From: an uncultured Caulobacterales bacterium
GTDB lineage: Bacteria; Pseudomonadota; Alphaproteobacteria; Caulobacterales; Caulobacteraceae
Direction: 5' to 3'
DNA: 64,000 nucleotides
Assembly (NCBI GenBank): GCA_903900155.1
Contig: CAIUMD010000047.1
Span: 1-64,000 of the forward strand
Shown here: in pieces, positions 25,780-34,555 of the stretch
Position numbering within the stretch: the first letter of the stretch is position 1
How the letters are laid out: the number at the start of each line of letters is the position of its first letter
Translations under genes and position numbers: made by a program
Notes under the pieces: model-generated
Seen by the model: the letters and a program-made list of their open reading frames with translations, nothing else
Databases searched by the model: none
What the model was told of the DNA's origin: nothing

Positions 25780-26724
25780 ATGGCCAAGATGACCACCCCC
25801 CGGCACTTCATCGACCTGTGGAAGCTGGACGGCGCGACCCTGCGCCTGATGCTGGACGACGCCCACGCCCGCAAGGCCGCCCGCAAGGGCTGGCCGCAGG
25901 GCAAGGTCGACGCCGACGCGCCGGCCAAGGATCGCGTACTGTCGATGATCTTCCAGAAGAACTCGACCCGCACCCGCTTCTCGTTTGACGCGGCCATGCG
26001 CCAGCTGGGCGGCAGCGCCATCATCTCGACGTCCAACGACATGCAGCTGGGTCGCGGCGAGACCATCGAGGACACCGCCAAGGTGCTCTCGCGCATGGTC
26101 GACGCGGTGATGATCCGCGCCAACAGCCACGCCGACGTCGAGCGCTTCGCCCAGGTCTCGACCGTGCCGGTGATCAACGGCCTGACCGACAAGAGCCACC
26201 CCTGCCAGATCATGGCCGACATCCTCACCGTCGAGGAGCATCGCGGCCCGATCGCCGGCAAGACCATCGCCTGGGTCGGCGACGGCAACAATGTCTGCTC
26301 CAGCTTCATCCACGCCGCGCCGCTGCTGGGCTTCGAGCTGAAGATCGCCTGCCCGGCGGTCTATCACGCCGACCTGCACGACTTGGCCCGCGCCGAGGGA
26401 CTGCAGGGCCGCGTCAGCATGGGCGCGGACGCCAAGGAAGCCGTGAAGGGCGCCGATGTCGTCGTGGCCGACACCTGGGTCTCGATGGGCGACACCGACC
26501 ATGACGAGCGCCTGGCCGCCCTGGAGCCCTACCAGGTCGACGACAAGCTGATGGATCTGGCGGCCGGCAACGGCGTCTTCCTGCACTGCCTGCCGGCTCA
26601 CCGCGGCGAGGAAGTCACCGACGAAGTCCTGGACGGCCCCCGCTCGCTGGTCTGGGACGAGGCCGAGAACCGCATCCACGCCCAGAAGTCGGTGCTGGCC
26701 TGGTGCTTCGGCGCGATCGGGTAA
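25780..26724 (+). CDS. argF: ornithine carbamoyltransferase
   Basis: This 314-residue enzyme joins carbamoyl phosphate and ornithine into citrulline. The carbamoyl-phosphate loop is [10 protein letters not shown] near residue 60, the HPCQ motif is in [10 protein letters not shown], and the ornithine-site segments are DTWVSMGD and [13 protein letters not shown]. Length is normal. It is transcribed with or just behind argD, which provides its substrate pathway, and followed by hslO. Confidence 0.95.
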   Translation: MAKMTTPRHFIDLWKLDGATLRLMLDDAHARKAARKGWPQGKVDADAPAKDRVLSMIFQKNSTRTRFSFDAAMRQLGGSAIISTSNDMQLGRGETIEDTAKVLSRMVDAVMIRANSHADVERFAQVSTVPVINGLTDKSHPCQIMADILTVEEHRGPIAGKTIAWVGDGNNVCSSFIHAAPLLGFELKIACPAVYHADLHDLARAEGLQGRVSMGADAKEAVKGADVVVADTWVSMGDTDHDERLAALEPYQVDDKLMDLAAGNGVFLHCLPAHRGEEVTDEVLDGPRSLVWDEAENRIHAQKSVLAWCFGAIG

Positions 26725-26780
26725 GCAGCTAAAAGGGGGACACTCGCAATTGTCGCCCCGCTATCCTATCTAGCCTCCCC

Positions 26781-27710
26781 ATGACCGACATCGCTCCCAA
26801 TACCGGCGTCCTCGACGACGTCGTTTCCGCGTTCCAGATCGAAGGCCTGCCCGTGCGCGGCCGCATGGTCCGTCTCGGCGACGCCGTGGACGAGGTGCTG
26901 ACCCGTCACGACTATCCCGAGGCGGTCGCCAACCTGCTGGGCGAGGCCTGCGCGCTGGCCGCCCTGGTCGGCTCCAGCCTGAAGTTCGAAGGTCGCCTGA
27001 TCGTCCAGGCCCAGGGCGACGGCCCGGTGCGTTACGTCGTGGTCGACTACGACACCGGCGGCGGCCTGCGCGGTTACTGCCGTTTCGATCCGGACGAGGT
27101 GGCCAAGGCTTCGGAAGGCTTCACGCGTCCGGGCGCCAAGACCCTGCTGGGCGGCGGCGTGTTCATCATGACGCTGGACCAGGGCGCCGACATGGAGCGC
27201 TATCAGGGCGTCACGCCGATCGAGGGCGAAACCCTGGCCCTGTGCGCCGAGCAGTACTTCCAGCAGTCGGAGCAGACCCCGACCCGCGTGCGCCTGGCCG
27301 TCGGCCAGGTCGACACGGGCGAGGGCCCCAAGTGGCGCGCCGGCGGCATCCTGATCCAGGTCATCGCGGGCGACGCCGCGCGCGGCGACACCCAGGACGC
27401 CTGGACCCACGTGCAGGCCCTGTTCGAGACCACGGGCGAGGACGAGCTGATCGACCCGACCGTCTCGACCCCGACCCTGCTGTGGCGGCTGTTCAACGAA
27501 GATGGCGTGCGCCTGCTGGAAGAGAAGCCGCTTCGCGCCTTCTGCCGCTGCTCGGAAGACCGGATCGGCGTGGTGATGGACTCTTTCTCGGCCGAGGAAG
27601 TGGCCGACATGGTCGAGCCCGACGGCAAGATTCACGTGACCTGCGAGTACTGCTCGCGGGTGTACAAGCTGGACCCGCCGAAGAGCGAAACCCCGGCGGC
27701 GTCGGCCTGA
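26781..27710 (+). CDS. hslO: redox-regulated chaperone Hsp33
   Basis: This 309-residue cytoplasmic chaperone is activated when oxidative stress releases zinc from its C-terminal switch. The four zinc cysteines are present as FCRCSED and VTCEYCSRVY. The N-terminal core (VSAFQIEGLPVRGRMVRLGD) and the central GPVRYVVVDYDTGGGLRGYCRF match the family. It follows argF by 56 bases, an arrangement common in alphaproteobacteria. Confidence 0.95.
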   Translation: MTDIAPNTGVLDDVVSAFQIEGLPVRGRMVRLGDAVDEVLTRHDYPEAVANLLGEACALAALVGSSLKFEGRLIVQAQGDGPVRYVVVDYDTGGGLRGYCRFDPDEVAKASEGFTRPGAKTLLGGGVFIMTLDQGADMERYQGVTPIEGETLALCAEQYFQQSEQTPTRVRLAVGQVDTGEGPKWRAGGILIQVIAGDAARGDTQDAWTHVQALFETTGEDELIDPTVSTPTLLWRLFNEDGVRLLEEKPLRAFCRCSEDRIGVVMDSFSAEEVADMVEPDGKIHVTCEYCSRVYKLDPPKSETPAASA

Positions 27711-27720
27711 CAGACTCCAT

Positions 27721-27747
27721 CCACGCCGCCGCGAGGCGACGGCGTGG
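27721..27747. terminator. hairpin between convergent hslO and the unknown gene
   Basis: CCACGCCG (27721-27728) pairs with CGGCGTGG (27740-27747). Placed between two convergent stops, it can act as a bidirectional terminator. Confidence 0.55.
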
Positions 27748-27757
27748 CGGGTTCCGG

Positions 27758-28666
27758 CTAGCGGCGCTTCACGGGCAGCACGGTGACGTGGGGCGTGGCG
27801 TTTCGCAGCCGCTCGTTGGGCCGCGCGGTCAGGCTGACAAGCTCCGGAAGGGCGGCGCCGTCGGCGAGACCATAGACCAGGGTCGTCGTCACGCCCGCCC
27901 GATTGCCGATCTCGTAGACCTCCGGGACGCCGACCAGGGGGATGGCGTTCTCGTCGGCGTCGGGCGTAGCGACCTGCAGAGCATCCGCGCTGAGGGGCGC
28001 GCTGTCGACGGGGCGCCGGATCAGCACCTGAAGCTCGGCGCTGCCTGTGATCAGATTGTAGGCCAAATCCGCGCTGATGATTTGGTCGTCGCTACTCAGC
28101 CCGACCTCCTTCAAGGTCGTGGACGAAGAGGTGCTGTCCGACGCCGCCGCGGCCAGCGCACCGCCGGCCGTCGCGCTGCCGTTGACCGTCCAGGTCTGGG
28201 TCACCAGAACGCTGTTGTTGGTGGCGTTGATCAGCTTGCCTTGGAAGAAGAGATCGATCGCGTACGACGTGCCTGCCCTCACGTTGTTGAAGCCGGGCGC
28301 ATCCGTCATCCAGAAGTCCGCGCCCGTGGCCTGATTGGGGTTGGTGTAGCGATCGTGCGTCATGGTGCAGGCGCGATAGCCGTAGGCGGTGCAGCCGGCG
28401 CAGCTCGCGCCGTTGGGCGGGCAGCCGTCTTCGTAGTAGACGCTGGTCGACAGGACGATCGCGCCGCACAGCACGTGCCGCAGTGGCGAGCCGTTGGCGG
28501 TGAACGAGCCCATCACGTATTGGCGATAGGCGCCCGCGGCGCAGGTCTCGCCCGACCCGCAGGTAAAGGTCGCCGTGTTGCTGAAGGATCCGGCGTAGCG
28601 ACCGCCGTTGAAAATGGGGGTCACGTTGGCGGTTGGCGTGACAAAGCTTGAATAGCCGATAGCCAT
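27758..28666 (-). CDS. unrecognised Cys- and Ser/Thr-rich protein
   Basis: This 302-residue protein belongs to no family I recognise. It has no signal peptide or membrane helix. It begins AIGYSSFVTPTANVTPIFNGG and is rich in Thr, Ser, Asn, Gly and aromatic residues. Eight cysteines cluster in the first 100 residues (FTCGSGETC, LCGA, DGCPPNGASCAGC, RACTM), suggesting disulphides or metal binding. The C-terminal part contains STSSSTTLKEVGLSSDDQIISADL. GGAGATTTCC precedes the ATG. It follows another low-charge unknown gene and an XRE regulator on the same strand. Confidence 0.7.
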   Translation of the reverse strand: MAIGYSSFVTPTANVTPIFNGGRYAGSFSNTATFTCGSGETCAAGAYRQYVMGSFTANGSPLRHVLCGAIVLSTSVYYEDGCPPNGASCAGCTAYGYRACTMTHDRYTNPNQATGADFWMTDAPGFNNVRAGTSYAIDLFFQGKLINATNNSVLVTQTWTVNGSATAGGALAAAASDSTSSSTTLKEVGLSSDDQIISADLAYNLITGSAELQVLIRRPVDSAPLSADALQVATPDADENAIPLVGVPEVYEIGNRAGVTTTLVYGLADGAALPELVSLTARPNERLRNATPHVTVLPVKRR

Positions 28667-28830
28667 GGAAATCTCCTGTTCGGAGGACGCGCGACGTCGC
28701 GTGTCGCGAGGGGGCGCGATGAAGGGGAATGGACGGCCTAGCTCAGGCCATGGTCGCGAGTTGAGGTCTTCTCGGTGAAATGTGAGCGAGCGCCAGAATT
28801 TCGCCCGCTCACACCTTCGGGCCCGGAAGT

Positions 28831-29499
28831 CTATTTGACGACTTGGGTCGACCAGCTGCCGTCCGCGTTGAGCGAGGCGTTGATGATCGAATAGCCGCCC
28901 GTGAAATCACAGATGGCGGAGTTGACGCTCGACTGGGTGAAGTTCATCACCGTACCGGCCGTATATTTGCCGGTTTGGACGTAGTACTTCAGGATCGGTT
29001 GGCAGTCGGTGTGGCTGGACGGATTGGCGACCACGAAGTTCGACAGCGTGATTCCGCCGTTCACCTCGACCGCCGAGCCCACATTGTAGATGGACGGCGG
29101 CGACAAATAGGTGGGGGTCGTGATCCGGAAGGCGCCGGGTTGAACATTGACGCCGGCGCTCGGCTGCGACAGGCCCAGCGGGTCGATTGACGCCATCGTC
29201 GCGCTGTTGGCGCTGCCGGTGGCCGGCGTCAGGTCGATGGCCCGGCTGGCCGAGGCGTAGCCCGAGGTCTGCCCGATGGTCGGCGTCCTGTGCGCCTGCT
29301 GGATGCCCGCGTAGTACTGCATGTTCACTTGGAACGTGAGCTGGGCGCCGGTTTCCTGGTAGTTGCCGAGGCTCTGGGAGTAGAGGCTGTTGCTGTAGAC
29401 GGCGGAACCGCCGCTATAGACCGCAGGCTGCTGAAAGAAGTAGAATTCTTGGGTCGAAGCGCCAAGATTAGTGACGTTGATGGTCAATAGCGTAGACAT
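28831..29499 (-). CDS. unrecognised low-charge beta-rich protein
   Basis: This 222-residue protein is strikingly poor in charged residues (about 14 Asp, Glu, Lys and Arg in all) and rich in Ser, Thr, Asn, Gln, Tyr and Gly. This composition is typical of secreted, filament- or surface-forming beta proteins. It starts STLLTINVTNLGASTQEFYFF, contains FQVNMQYYAGIQQ and has only two cysteines. There is no signal peptide, membrane helix or known motif. Start ATG 29499 is fixed by GGGAGA upstream; the track ORF is 19 codons longer. Confidence 0.7.
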   Translation of the reverse strand: MSTLLTINVTNLGASTQEFYFFQQPAVYSGGSAVYSNSLYSQSLGNYQETGAQLTFQVNMQYYAGIQQAHRTPTIGQTSGYASASRAIDLTPATGSANSATMASIDPLGLSQPSAGVNVQPGAFRITTPTYLSPPSIYNVGSAVEVNGGITLSNFVVANPSSHTDCQPILKYYVQTGKYTAGTVMNFTQSSVNSAICDFTGGYSIINASLNADGSWSTQVVK

Positions 29500-29536
29500 A
29501 TTTATCTCCCTGTAAAATTGATTTCGAGGAGATCGC

Positions 29537-29578
29537 GGCATCGAGGCACCTGGCAACTTTGAAAAGGTGCTCGATGCC
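29537..29578 (-). repeat. hairpin in the leader of the low-charge protein gene
   Basis: GGCATCGAGGCACCT and AGGTGCTCGATGCC pair over 14 bases with one bulged G. It lies after the XRE gene stop and about 40 bases before the unknown gene start. It could end the regulator transcript or be part of the 5' leader. Confidence 0.55.
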
Positions 29579-29679
29579 TCCGATTACTTTGGTCCCCTCA
29601 CTCAAAATTTAGCGACATTCGACGGGGGCATGCCACGACGTGCTGTTTACCGACGGTATGTGTGAGCATGAGATTTTAC

Positions 29680-30060
29680 CTATGGTTGATGATCGCCAGG
29701 CGCGCCTGACCACGACAGGGGCGGGATTTCCCGGATCAGCGCGACCAGGACCTTGGAGATTCGCGTCGGCCGCTCTCGAAGCCTGCCGATGATGTCGAGT
29801 TCGGCCTCGCTCAGTCGATCGGGCAGCAGCCAGTCGGGTCCGTTGCGACCCATCAGGAACCAGTCCAGCGAGATATCCAGCACCGTGGCCAGGGTGCAGG
29901 CATGGTCGACCGACATCGAATGCCCCTGCGTCCACTTGGTCAGCGCGGCAGGCGAGATATTGAGATCGGCGGCGAGCGCCGTAGCCTTCCGGTGGCCGCG
30001 CGTCATCATCGCCTGCCGCAGTCTCGTCCCACGCTCTTTAGAGAGTCGTTGATTGATCAT
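29680..30060 (-). CDS. XRE-family regulator of the unknown gene pair
   Basis: This 126-residue protein has a helix-turn-helix at about residues 10-65 (GTRLRQAMMTRGHRKATALAADLNISPAALTKWTQGHSM, then HACTLATVLDISLDWFLMG). This form is common in phage-type and accessory regulators. The C-terminal part (LSEAELDIIGRLRERPTRISKVLVALI) is a small helical domain. Start ATG 30060 is fixed by GGGGAGAG 5 bases upstream. It lies just upstream of two unknown genes on the same strand, so it is their likely regulator. Confidence 0.82.
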   Translation of the reverse strand: MINQRLSKERGTRLRQAMMTRGHRKATALAADLNISPAALTKWTQGHSMSVDHACTLATVLDISLDWFLMGRNGPDWLLPDRLSEAELDIIGRLRERPTRISKVLVALIREIPPLSWSGAPGDHQP

Positions 30061-30086
30061 GGTTGCTCTCCCCAACTGCAACCATG
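30058..30086 (-). promoter_or_regulatory. perfect inverted repeat over the XRE gene start
   Basis: CATGGTTGC (30058-30066) and GCAACCATG (30078-30086) are 9-base perfect arms. They enclose the ribosome binding site and include the start codon. As DNA it could be the regulator's own operator; as RNA it would place the ribosome site in a hairpin loop. Confidence 0.5.
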
Positions 30087-30220
30087 AGAAGGCATTATCA
30101 TTAATACTCGCTTTGAGGGAATTTGTATACGCGTAAGCTTGGCCCCGCAGCGTTCGACGCAGCGGACCCTCCAGCCTTGCGGCCGTGGAGATGATGGTGA
30201 GTTTTGGAGGAAGCTTCGAT

Positions 30221-30247
30221 GGCCAGGCGCCGAACCGGAGCCTGGCC
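30221..30247 (-). terminator. hairpin after apaG
   Basis: GGCCAGGC and GCCTGGCC form an 8-base stem just past the apaG stop on the minus strand. It is a likely terminator of the metZ-apaG transcript. Confidence 0.6.
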
Positions 30248-30253
30248 TTGTCG

Positions 30254-30685
30254 TCAGTTCAGCTTCGCCGCCGCGCCGGGCAGGTGCAGCGAGAATTCCG
30301 GGATCTCGACGTCGAACAACTCGCCCTCGTCGGTGACCATGGCGTAGCTGCCCTTCATCGCGCCCGACGGGGTGGGCAGGGGGCAGTTGGAGACGTAGCG
30401 GAAGGCCTCGCGGGGCTTCAGCTCCGGCTGCTCGCCGACCACGCCCGAGCCCTCGACGTCGTTCACGCGGTTGAAGGCGTCGACGATGGTCCAGCGGCGC
30501 GACACCAGGGTCACGGTCTCGACGCCATGGTTCTCGATCTCGACCGTGTAGGACCACAGGTACAGGCCCTGCTCGGGCGAGGATTCCTCGGCCGCGTAGA
30601 TCGGGAAGACGCGCACGACGATGTCGCGCGTGCGCGCTTCATAGGCCGCGCCGTCCTGGCCGCGACGCCGACGCATGCGCTGCAT
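30254..30685 (-). CDS. apaG: ApaG-type protein
   Basis: This 143-residue protein has a single immunoglobulin-like ApaG domain. ARTRDIVVRVFPIYAAEESS and LYLWSYTVEIENHG are followed by VTLVSRRWTIVDAFNRVNDVEGSGVVGEQP, FRYVSNCPLPTPSGAMKGSYAM and the end FSLHLPGAA. The family is linked to Mg/Co tolerance and nucleotide binding in enterobacteria; its reaction is unclear. A basic N-terminal extension (MRRRRG) is present. Start ATG 30685 is chosen; a GTG at 30718 would overlap metZ. Confidence 0.92.
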   Translation of the reverse strand: MQRMRRRRGQDGAAYEARTRDIVVRVFPIYAAEESSPEQGLYLWSYTVEIENHGVETVTLVSRRWTIVDAFNRVNDVEGSGVVGEQPELKPREAFRYVSNCPLPTPSGAMKGSYAMVTDEGELFDVEIPEFSLHLPGAAAKLN

Positions 30686-30698
30686 CGGGGGAGAGGTT

Positions 30699-31883
30699 TC
30701 ACGCCTGATCGAGCGCACGGATCACATCCCGCTTGAGGTCTTCGAGGCTTTCCAGGCCCACCGACAGGCGCACGCCGCCTTCGGTAACGCCCAGCGACGG
30801 ACGTTGCTCCTCGGGCACCGAGCGGTGCGTGGTGGTCGGCGGATGGGTCGCCATGGATTTCGCATCGCCCAGGTTGTTGGAGATGTCGACGATCTCCAGG
30901 GCGTTCAGGAACTTGAAGGCCGCCTCGCGCGAGCCCAGGTCCAGGGCGATCACGGTGCCGCCGCCGCTCATCTGCGACTTGGCGACGTTATGGCCGGGGT
31001 GGTCGGGACGGAAGGGGTAGAGCACCGTCTGCACCTTCTTGTGCTCGGCCATGATGTTGGCCAGGGCAAAGGCGCTGTCGGTCTGGCGGCGCACGCGCAG
31101 GTCCAGCGTCTCCAGGCCCTTGACCATGACCCAGGCGTTGAACGGCGACAGCGAGGGGCCGGTGTGGCGCAGGCTGTCGCGGTAGAATTCCTCGTTGATC
31201 GCCTCGCTGGTCAGGAGGGCCCCGCCCAGCACGCGGCCCTGGCCGTCGATATGCTTGGTGGCCGAGTAGACGACGACGTCGGCGCCCAGCTCCAGCGGCT
31301 TCTGGAAGATCGGGGTGGCGAAGACGTTGTCGACAATGACCTTGGCGCCGACCGCGTGGGCCAGCTCCGACACCGCGCGGATGTCGGTGATTTCCAGGAC
31401 CGGGTTCGAGGGTGTCTCGATCAGCACCGCCTTGGTGTTCGGACGGATCGCCGCTTCCCATTCGCGGATGTCGGTGGCGTCGACGAAGGTGGTCTCGACG
31501 CCGAAGCGCGGCAGCCATTCGTTGACGATCCAGCGGCACGAGCCGAACAGGGCGCGGCCGGCCACCACGTGGTCGCCGGCGCGGACCAGACCCATCAGGG
31601 CGGCGTGGATCGAGGCCATGCCGGTCGCCTGGGCGCGGCAGACTTCCGCGCCTTCCAGCAAGGCCAGGCGGTCCTCGAACATCTTTACGGTCGGGTTGTT
31701 GAACCGCGAATAGACGAAGCCGGGATCCTCGCCGGCGAAGCGGCGGTCGGCGCCCTCGGCGCTGTCATAGGTGAAGCCTTGCGTCAGGTAGAGCGCCTCG
31801 GCGGTCTCCATGAACTGCGAACGCGCAAGGCCCCCACGAATGAGCTTCGTCGCGACGTCCCAGTCTTTTGGATCCTCGGCCAC
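30699..31883 (-). CDS. metZ: O-succinylhomoserine sulfhydrylase
   Basis: This 394-residue PLP enzyme of the Cys/Met metabolism family makes homocysteine directly from activated homoserine and sulphide. Motifs are FVYSRFNNPTVKMFEDRLALLEGAE, VLIETPSNPVLEITDI, the PLP Asp in VIVDNVFATP, and the PLP Lys in VYSATKHIDGQGR. The C-terminus GVRLSVGLESLEDL is typical. The start is GTG 31883 with AAGG upstream. apaG lies 13 bases downstream, so the two are co-transcribed. Confidence 0.92.
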   Translation of the reverse strand: MAEDPKDWDVATKLIRGGLARSQFMETAEALYLTQGFTYDSAEGADRRFAGEDPGFVYSRFNNPTVKMFEDRLALLEGAEVCRAQATGMASIHAALMGLVRAGDHVVAGRALFGSCRWIVNEWLPRFGVETTFVDATDIREWEAAIRPNTKAVLIETPSNPVLEITDIRAVSELAHAVGAKVIVDNVFATPIFQKPLELGADVVVYSATKHIDGQGRVLGGALLTSEAINEEFYRDSLRHTGPSLSPFNAWVMVKGLETLDLRVRRQTDSAFALANIMAEHKKVQTVLYPFRPDHPGHNVAKSQMSGGGTVIALDLGSREAAFKFLNALEIVDISNNLGDAKSMATHPPTTTHRSVPEEQRPSLGVTEGGVRLSVGLESLEDLKRDVIRALDQA

Positions 31884-31975
31884 GGGCCTTGCCTCATCTC
31901 ACGCGTAAAACCGCCGGCATAAGGAGCGGGGAGGGGGGCCTGGTCAAGCGCCAACGCCCCATCCGCGACCGGAGA

Positions 31976-32010
31976 ATTGTCACGGGCGAAAAACACATTG
32001 TCACGGGCGA
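31976..32010. promoter_or_regulatory. two 14-bp direct repeats in the metZ-dcd divergent region
   Basis: ATTGTCACGGGCGA occurs at 31976-31989 and 31997-32010, a 21-bp period (two helical turns). It lies between divergent genes, 55-90 bases before the deaminase start and about 95-125 before metZ. It is a plausible site for a tandem-binding regulator. Confidence 0.5.
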
Positions 32011-32064
32011 GCTTGCCACGGTCTTACCTTGCCTTTGGAGCGAGGTTTGGCGAGTGTCGCGCCG

Positions 32065-33090
32065 ATGACCGACGCCCACGCCGCAGGGATTCTGCCCTGC
32101 CAAAATATCGAAGATTTGATCGTCCAGGAGGCGATCACCTCAGCCACGCCGTTCGACGTCGATCAGGTGCAACCCGCCAGCCTGGACCTGCGCCTGGGCG
32201 CGCGCGCCTGGCGGATCCGCGCCTCGTTCCTGCCGGGCCTGCACCGCAAGGTGCCGGAGCGTCTGAAGGACGTGGCCATGCACGAGCTCGATTTGGCCAA
32301 GGGCGCGGTGCTGGAGAAGGGCTGCGTCTACATCGCCGAGATCCAGGAGCGCCTGGCCCTGCCGATGACGGTGTCGGCGCGCGGCAACCCCAAGAGCTCG
32401 ACGGGCCGGGTGGACGTGTTCGTCCGCCTGCTGACCGACCACAGTCGCGCCTTCGACGATGTCGACGCCGGCTATACGGGCCCGCTCTATATCGAGATCG
32501 CGCCGCAGACCTTCTCGGTGCTGGTCCGCGCCGGCACGCGCCTGAACCAGCTGCGCCTCAAGCGCGGCGAGCCGGCCAAGCTGGCCACCCGCAGCGTCGG
32601 CGTCGACCTGACCTCGGACACCGGCGTCGTCGGCTTCCGCGGTCGTCGCCACGCCGGCGTCGTCGACCTGGACCACGAGGACGGCCACGACCCGCGCGAC
32701 TACTGGGAGCCGCTGGAGGCGCGCCATGGCGAACTGCTGCTGGATCCGGGCGAGTTCTACATCCTGGCCTCCAAGGACGACATCGAGATCCCGGTGCTGG
32801 AAGCCGCCGAGATGACCCCGATCGATCCGTCGGTCGGCGAGTTCCGCGTCCACTATGCCGGCTTCTTCGACCCCGGCTTCGGCACGGAAGAGGCGGCGGC
32901 GGTCGGCTCCAAGGGCGTGCTGGAAGTGCGCAGCCACGAGACGCCGTTCCTGCTGGAGGACGGCCAGACCGTCGCGCGGCTGGTCTATGAACCGCTGACC
33001 TCGCGGCCGGTGCGCCTCTATGGCGAAGGCGGCTCGCACTACCAGCGCCAGGGCCTGAAGTTGTCCAAGCATTTCAAGGCCTGGCGCTGA
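32065..33090 (+). CDS. dcd: dCTP deaminase-family protein, long two-domain form
   Basis: This 341-residue protein is about twice the length of E. coli Dcd, and has the long form seen in alphaproteobacteria. dUTPase/Dcd-fold motifs appear in both halves: PASLDLRLGARAWRIR and SARGNPKSSTGRVDVFVRLLTD in the first, and GELLLDPGEFYILASKDDIEIP and EVRSHETPFLLEDGQTVARLVYE in the second. It probably deaminates dCTP to dUTP. Start ATG 32065 is preferred over the track's upstream TTG. Confidence 0.87.
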   Translation: MTDAHAAGILPCQNIEDLIVQEAITSATPFDVDQVQPASLDLRLGARAWRIRASFLPGLHRKVPERLKDVAMHELDLAKGAVLEKGCVYIAEIQERLALPMTVSARGNPKSSTGRVDVFVRLLTDHSRAFDDVDAGYTGPLYIEIAPQTFSVLVRAGTRLNQLRLKRGEPAKLATRSVGVDLTSDTGVVGFRGRRHAGVVDLDHEDGHDPRDYWEPLEARHGELLLDPGEFYILASKDDIEIPVLEAAEMTPIDPSVGEFRVHYAGFFDPGFGTEEAAAVGSKGVLEVRSHETPFLLEDGQTVARLVYEPLTSRPVRLYGEGGSHYQRQGLKLSKHFKAWR

Positions 33091-33189
33091 TCGGGCGCAA
33101 GCTGAGTCGTTATGTCGCGGCGGCCGTTCACTAACGGCTGACCAGACTCGCGCTTATCTCGGGGCCTAGTTTCGGTCGGGCCTTAAGAG

Positions 33190-34080
33190 ATGTTTCGTGG
33201 CGTATTGAGACGTCTGTCGCGCGGGGCGATCGCGGCGGGTCTCGTGTGGATGGTCGGTGTTGGCGTCGCCAATGCCGCCCCGGCGATGTGGGAAGTCCGC
33301 GACAAGGACTCCGTCGTTTATCTGTTCGGCTCGATGCACGTGCTGCGTCCGGACGTGCGCTGGCGCACCCGGGCCTTCGATCACGCCTATGCCGCCGCCG
33401 ACCGGGTATGGTTCGAGACCCGCGCAGACCTGCCGCCCAGCGAGGTCAAGGCCCTGGTCGACCGCTATGGCGTCGACGCCGATCGCTCCCTGACCCAGAA
33501 GCTGTCGCCGATCGCGCTCGCCACCCTGCGGCCGGTGCTGGATCGCGACGGCGTGCCGCTGGAGCGCGTCGAGCGCCTGCGGCCCTGGGCGGCGGCGATG
33601 ATGCTGTCGGTCGCGCCGATGACTCGCGAGGGCGGAGCGGTGGCCAGCGGCGTCGACCAGGCCACCACCCAGCGCGCCAGGACGGCCGACAAGCCGATCG
33701 CGACCTTCGAGACCTTCGAGCAGCAGCTGCGCATCTTCGCCGACCTGCCCGAGCAGGCCGAGCTCGACTACCTGGACGACGTCGCCCGCGAACAACTGAC
33801 CCCGCCGCGCGACGGCGTCGCGCTGGAGCGCGCCTGGCTGGCCGGCGACATGAATCGGCTGGGCAGCCGCCTGGTCGATCGCATGAAGACGGACCGTCCG
33901 GCGCTCTATGACGCTCTGCTGAAGCGCCGTAACCTGGCCTGGGCCGATCGCCTGGACGCCGAGATGCGGCAGGGGCGGGGCGCGGACCTGGTGGTCGTCG
34001 GGGCCCTGCACATGGCGGGCGGCGAGGGGCTTCCGGCCCTGATGAAGGCCCGCGGCTACCGCGTTCGAAGGATCCAATGA
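33190..34080 (+). CDS. exported TraB/GumN-family protein
   Basis: This 296-residue protein has a signal peptide ending in VGVANAA and a TraB/GumN domain. The domain starts with YLFGSMHVLRPD and ends with VVGALHMAGGEGL, the two conserved Gly-x-x-His motifs of the family. Members resemble Tiki-type metalloproteases, but bacterial GumN function is unclear. A paralogue lies at 37387-38265, sharing the opening A-x-W-x-(V/I)-(R/K)-D-K-D-S pattern. Confidence 0.85.
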   Translation: MFRGVLRRLSRGAIAAGLVWMVGVGVANAAPAMWEVRDKDSVVYLFGSMHVLRPDVRWRTRAFDHAYAAADRVWFETRADLPPSEVKALVDRYGVDADRSLTQKLSPIALATLRPVLDRDGVPLERVERLRPWAAAMMLSVAPMTREGGAVASGVDQATTQRARTADKPIATFETFEQQLRIFADLPEQAELDYLDDVAREQLTPPRDGVALERAWLAGDMNRLGSRLVDRMKTDRPALYDALLKRRNLAWADRLDAEMRQGRGADLVVVGALHMAGGEGLPALMKARGYRVRRIQ

Positions 34081-34221
34081 ACTGTCGCAGCGCCTGTCGC
34101 GCGGCAACGCGCCGCACCACATCTGGTGGACAGTTGGTGCGCTTACACAAATCCTAGTGGCTGTCCTCGTGAGGCGCGACTCAGTCTCGCCGAGGGCAAA
34201 TCGAGTTCCACGGAGGCCCTT

Positions 34222-34518
34222 ATGGCCCGTACAGCACAAGACCCGTTCCTGATCCTGCAAGGCCGTGTCGAGGCCTGGGAGCGGTGCGCGCGTATCCCCG
34301 GCTGCGACAAGGCGGTCTGGCGCCAGGACAGCGAGGGCCGGGTGATCCGCTGGTCCGACTTCAGCGACCGGTTCTCGCGCTACGGCTGGGAAGTCGTCAG
34401 CCGCCCGCGCCCCGGCATGCTGGGCCGCGCCCTCAAGCGCCTGGAGGCCGTTCACTGGCGCGGCGTCACCGGCGAGACCCTGTCGGTCGATCCGTTCCTG
34501 GGCCGCGAGGCCGCCTAG
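34222..34518 (+). CDS. small conserved hypothetical protein
   Basis: This 98-residue soluble protein is rich in Arg and Trp (AWERCARIPGCDKAVWRQ, SDFSDRFSRYGWEVVSRPRPGMLGRALKRLEAVHW). No family is recognised. Start ATG 34222 is set by CGGAGG 6 bases upstream; the track ORF adds 32 unsupported residues. It stands alone between the TraB gene and the membrane-protein operon. Confidence 0.65.
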   Translation: MARTAQDPFLILQGRVEAWERCARIPGCDKAVWRQDSEGRVIRWSDFSDRFSRYGWEVVSRPRPGMLGRALKRLEAVHWRGVTGETLSVDPFLGREAA

Positions 34519-34555
34519 AAACGTCAAGCTTCTCCGTCCTTTAGTCGATACTGCC

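Noticed and set aside
31884-31960. SAM riboswitch in the metZ leader
   Set aside because: The short leader lacks the conserved SAM-II core and pseudoknot sequences I would expect.
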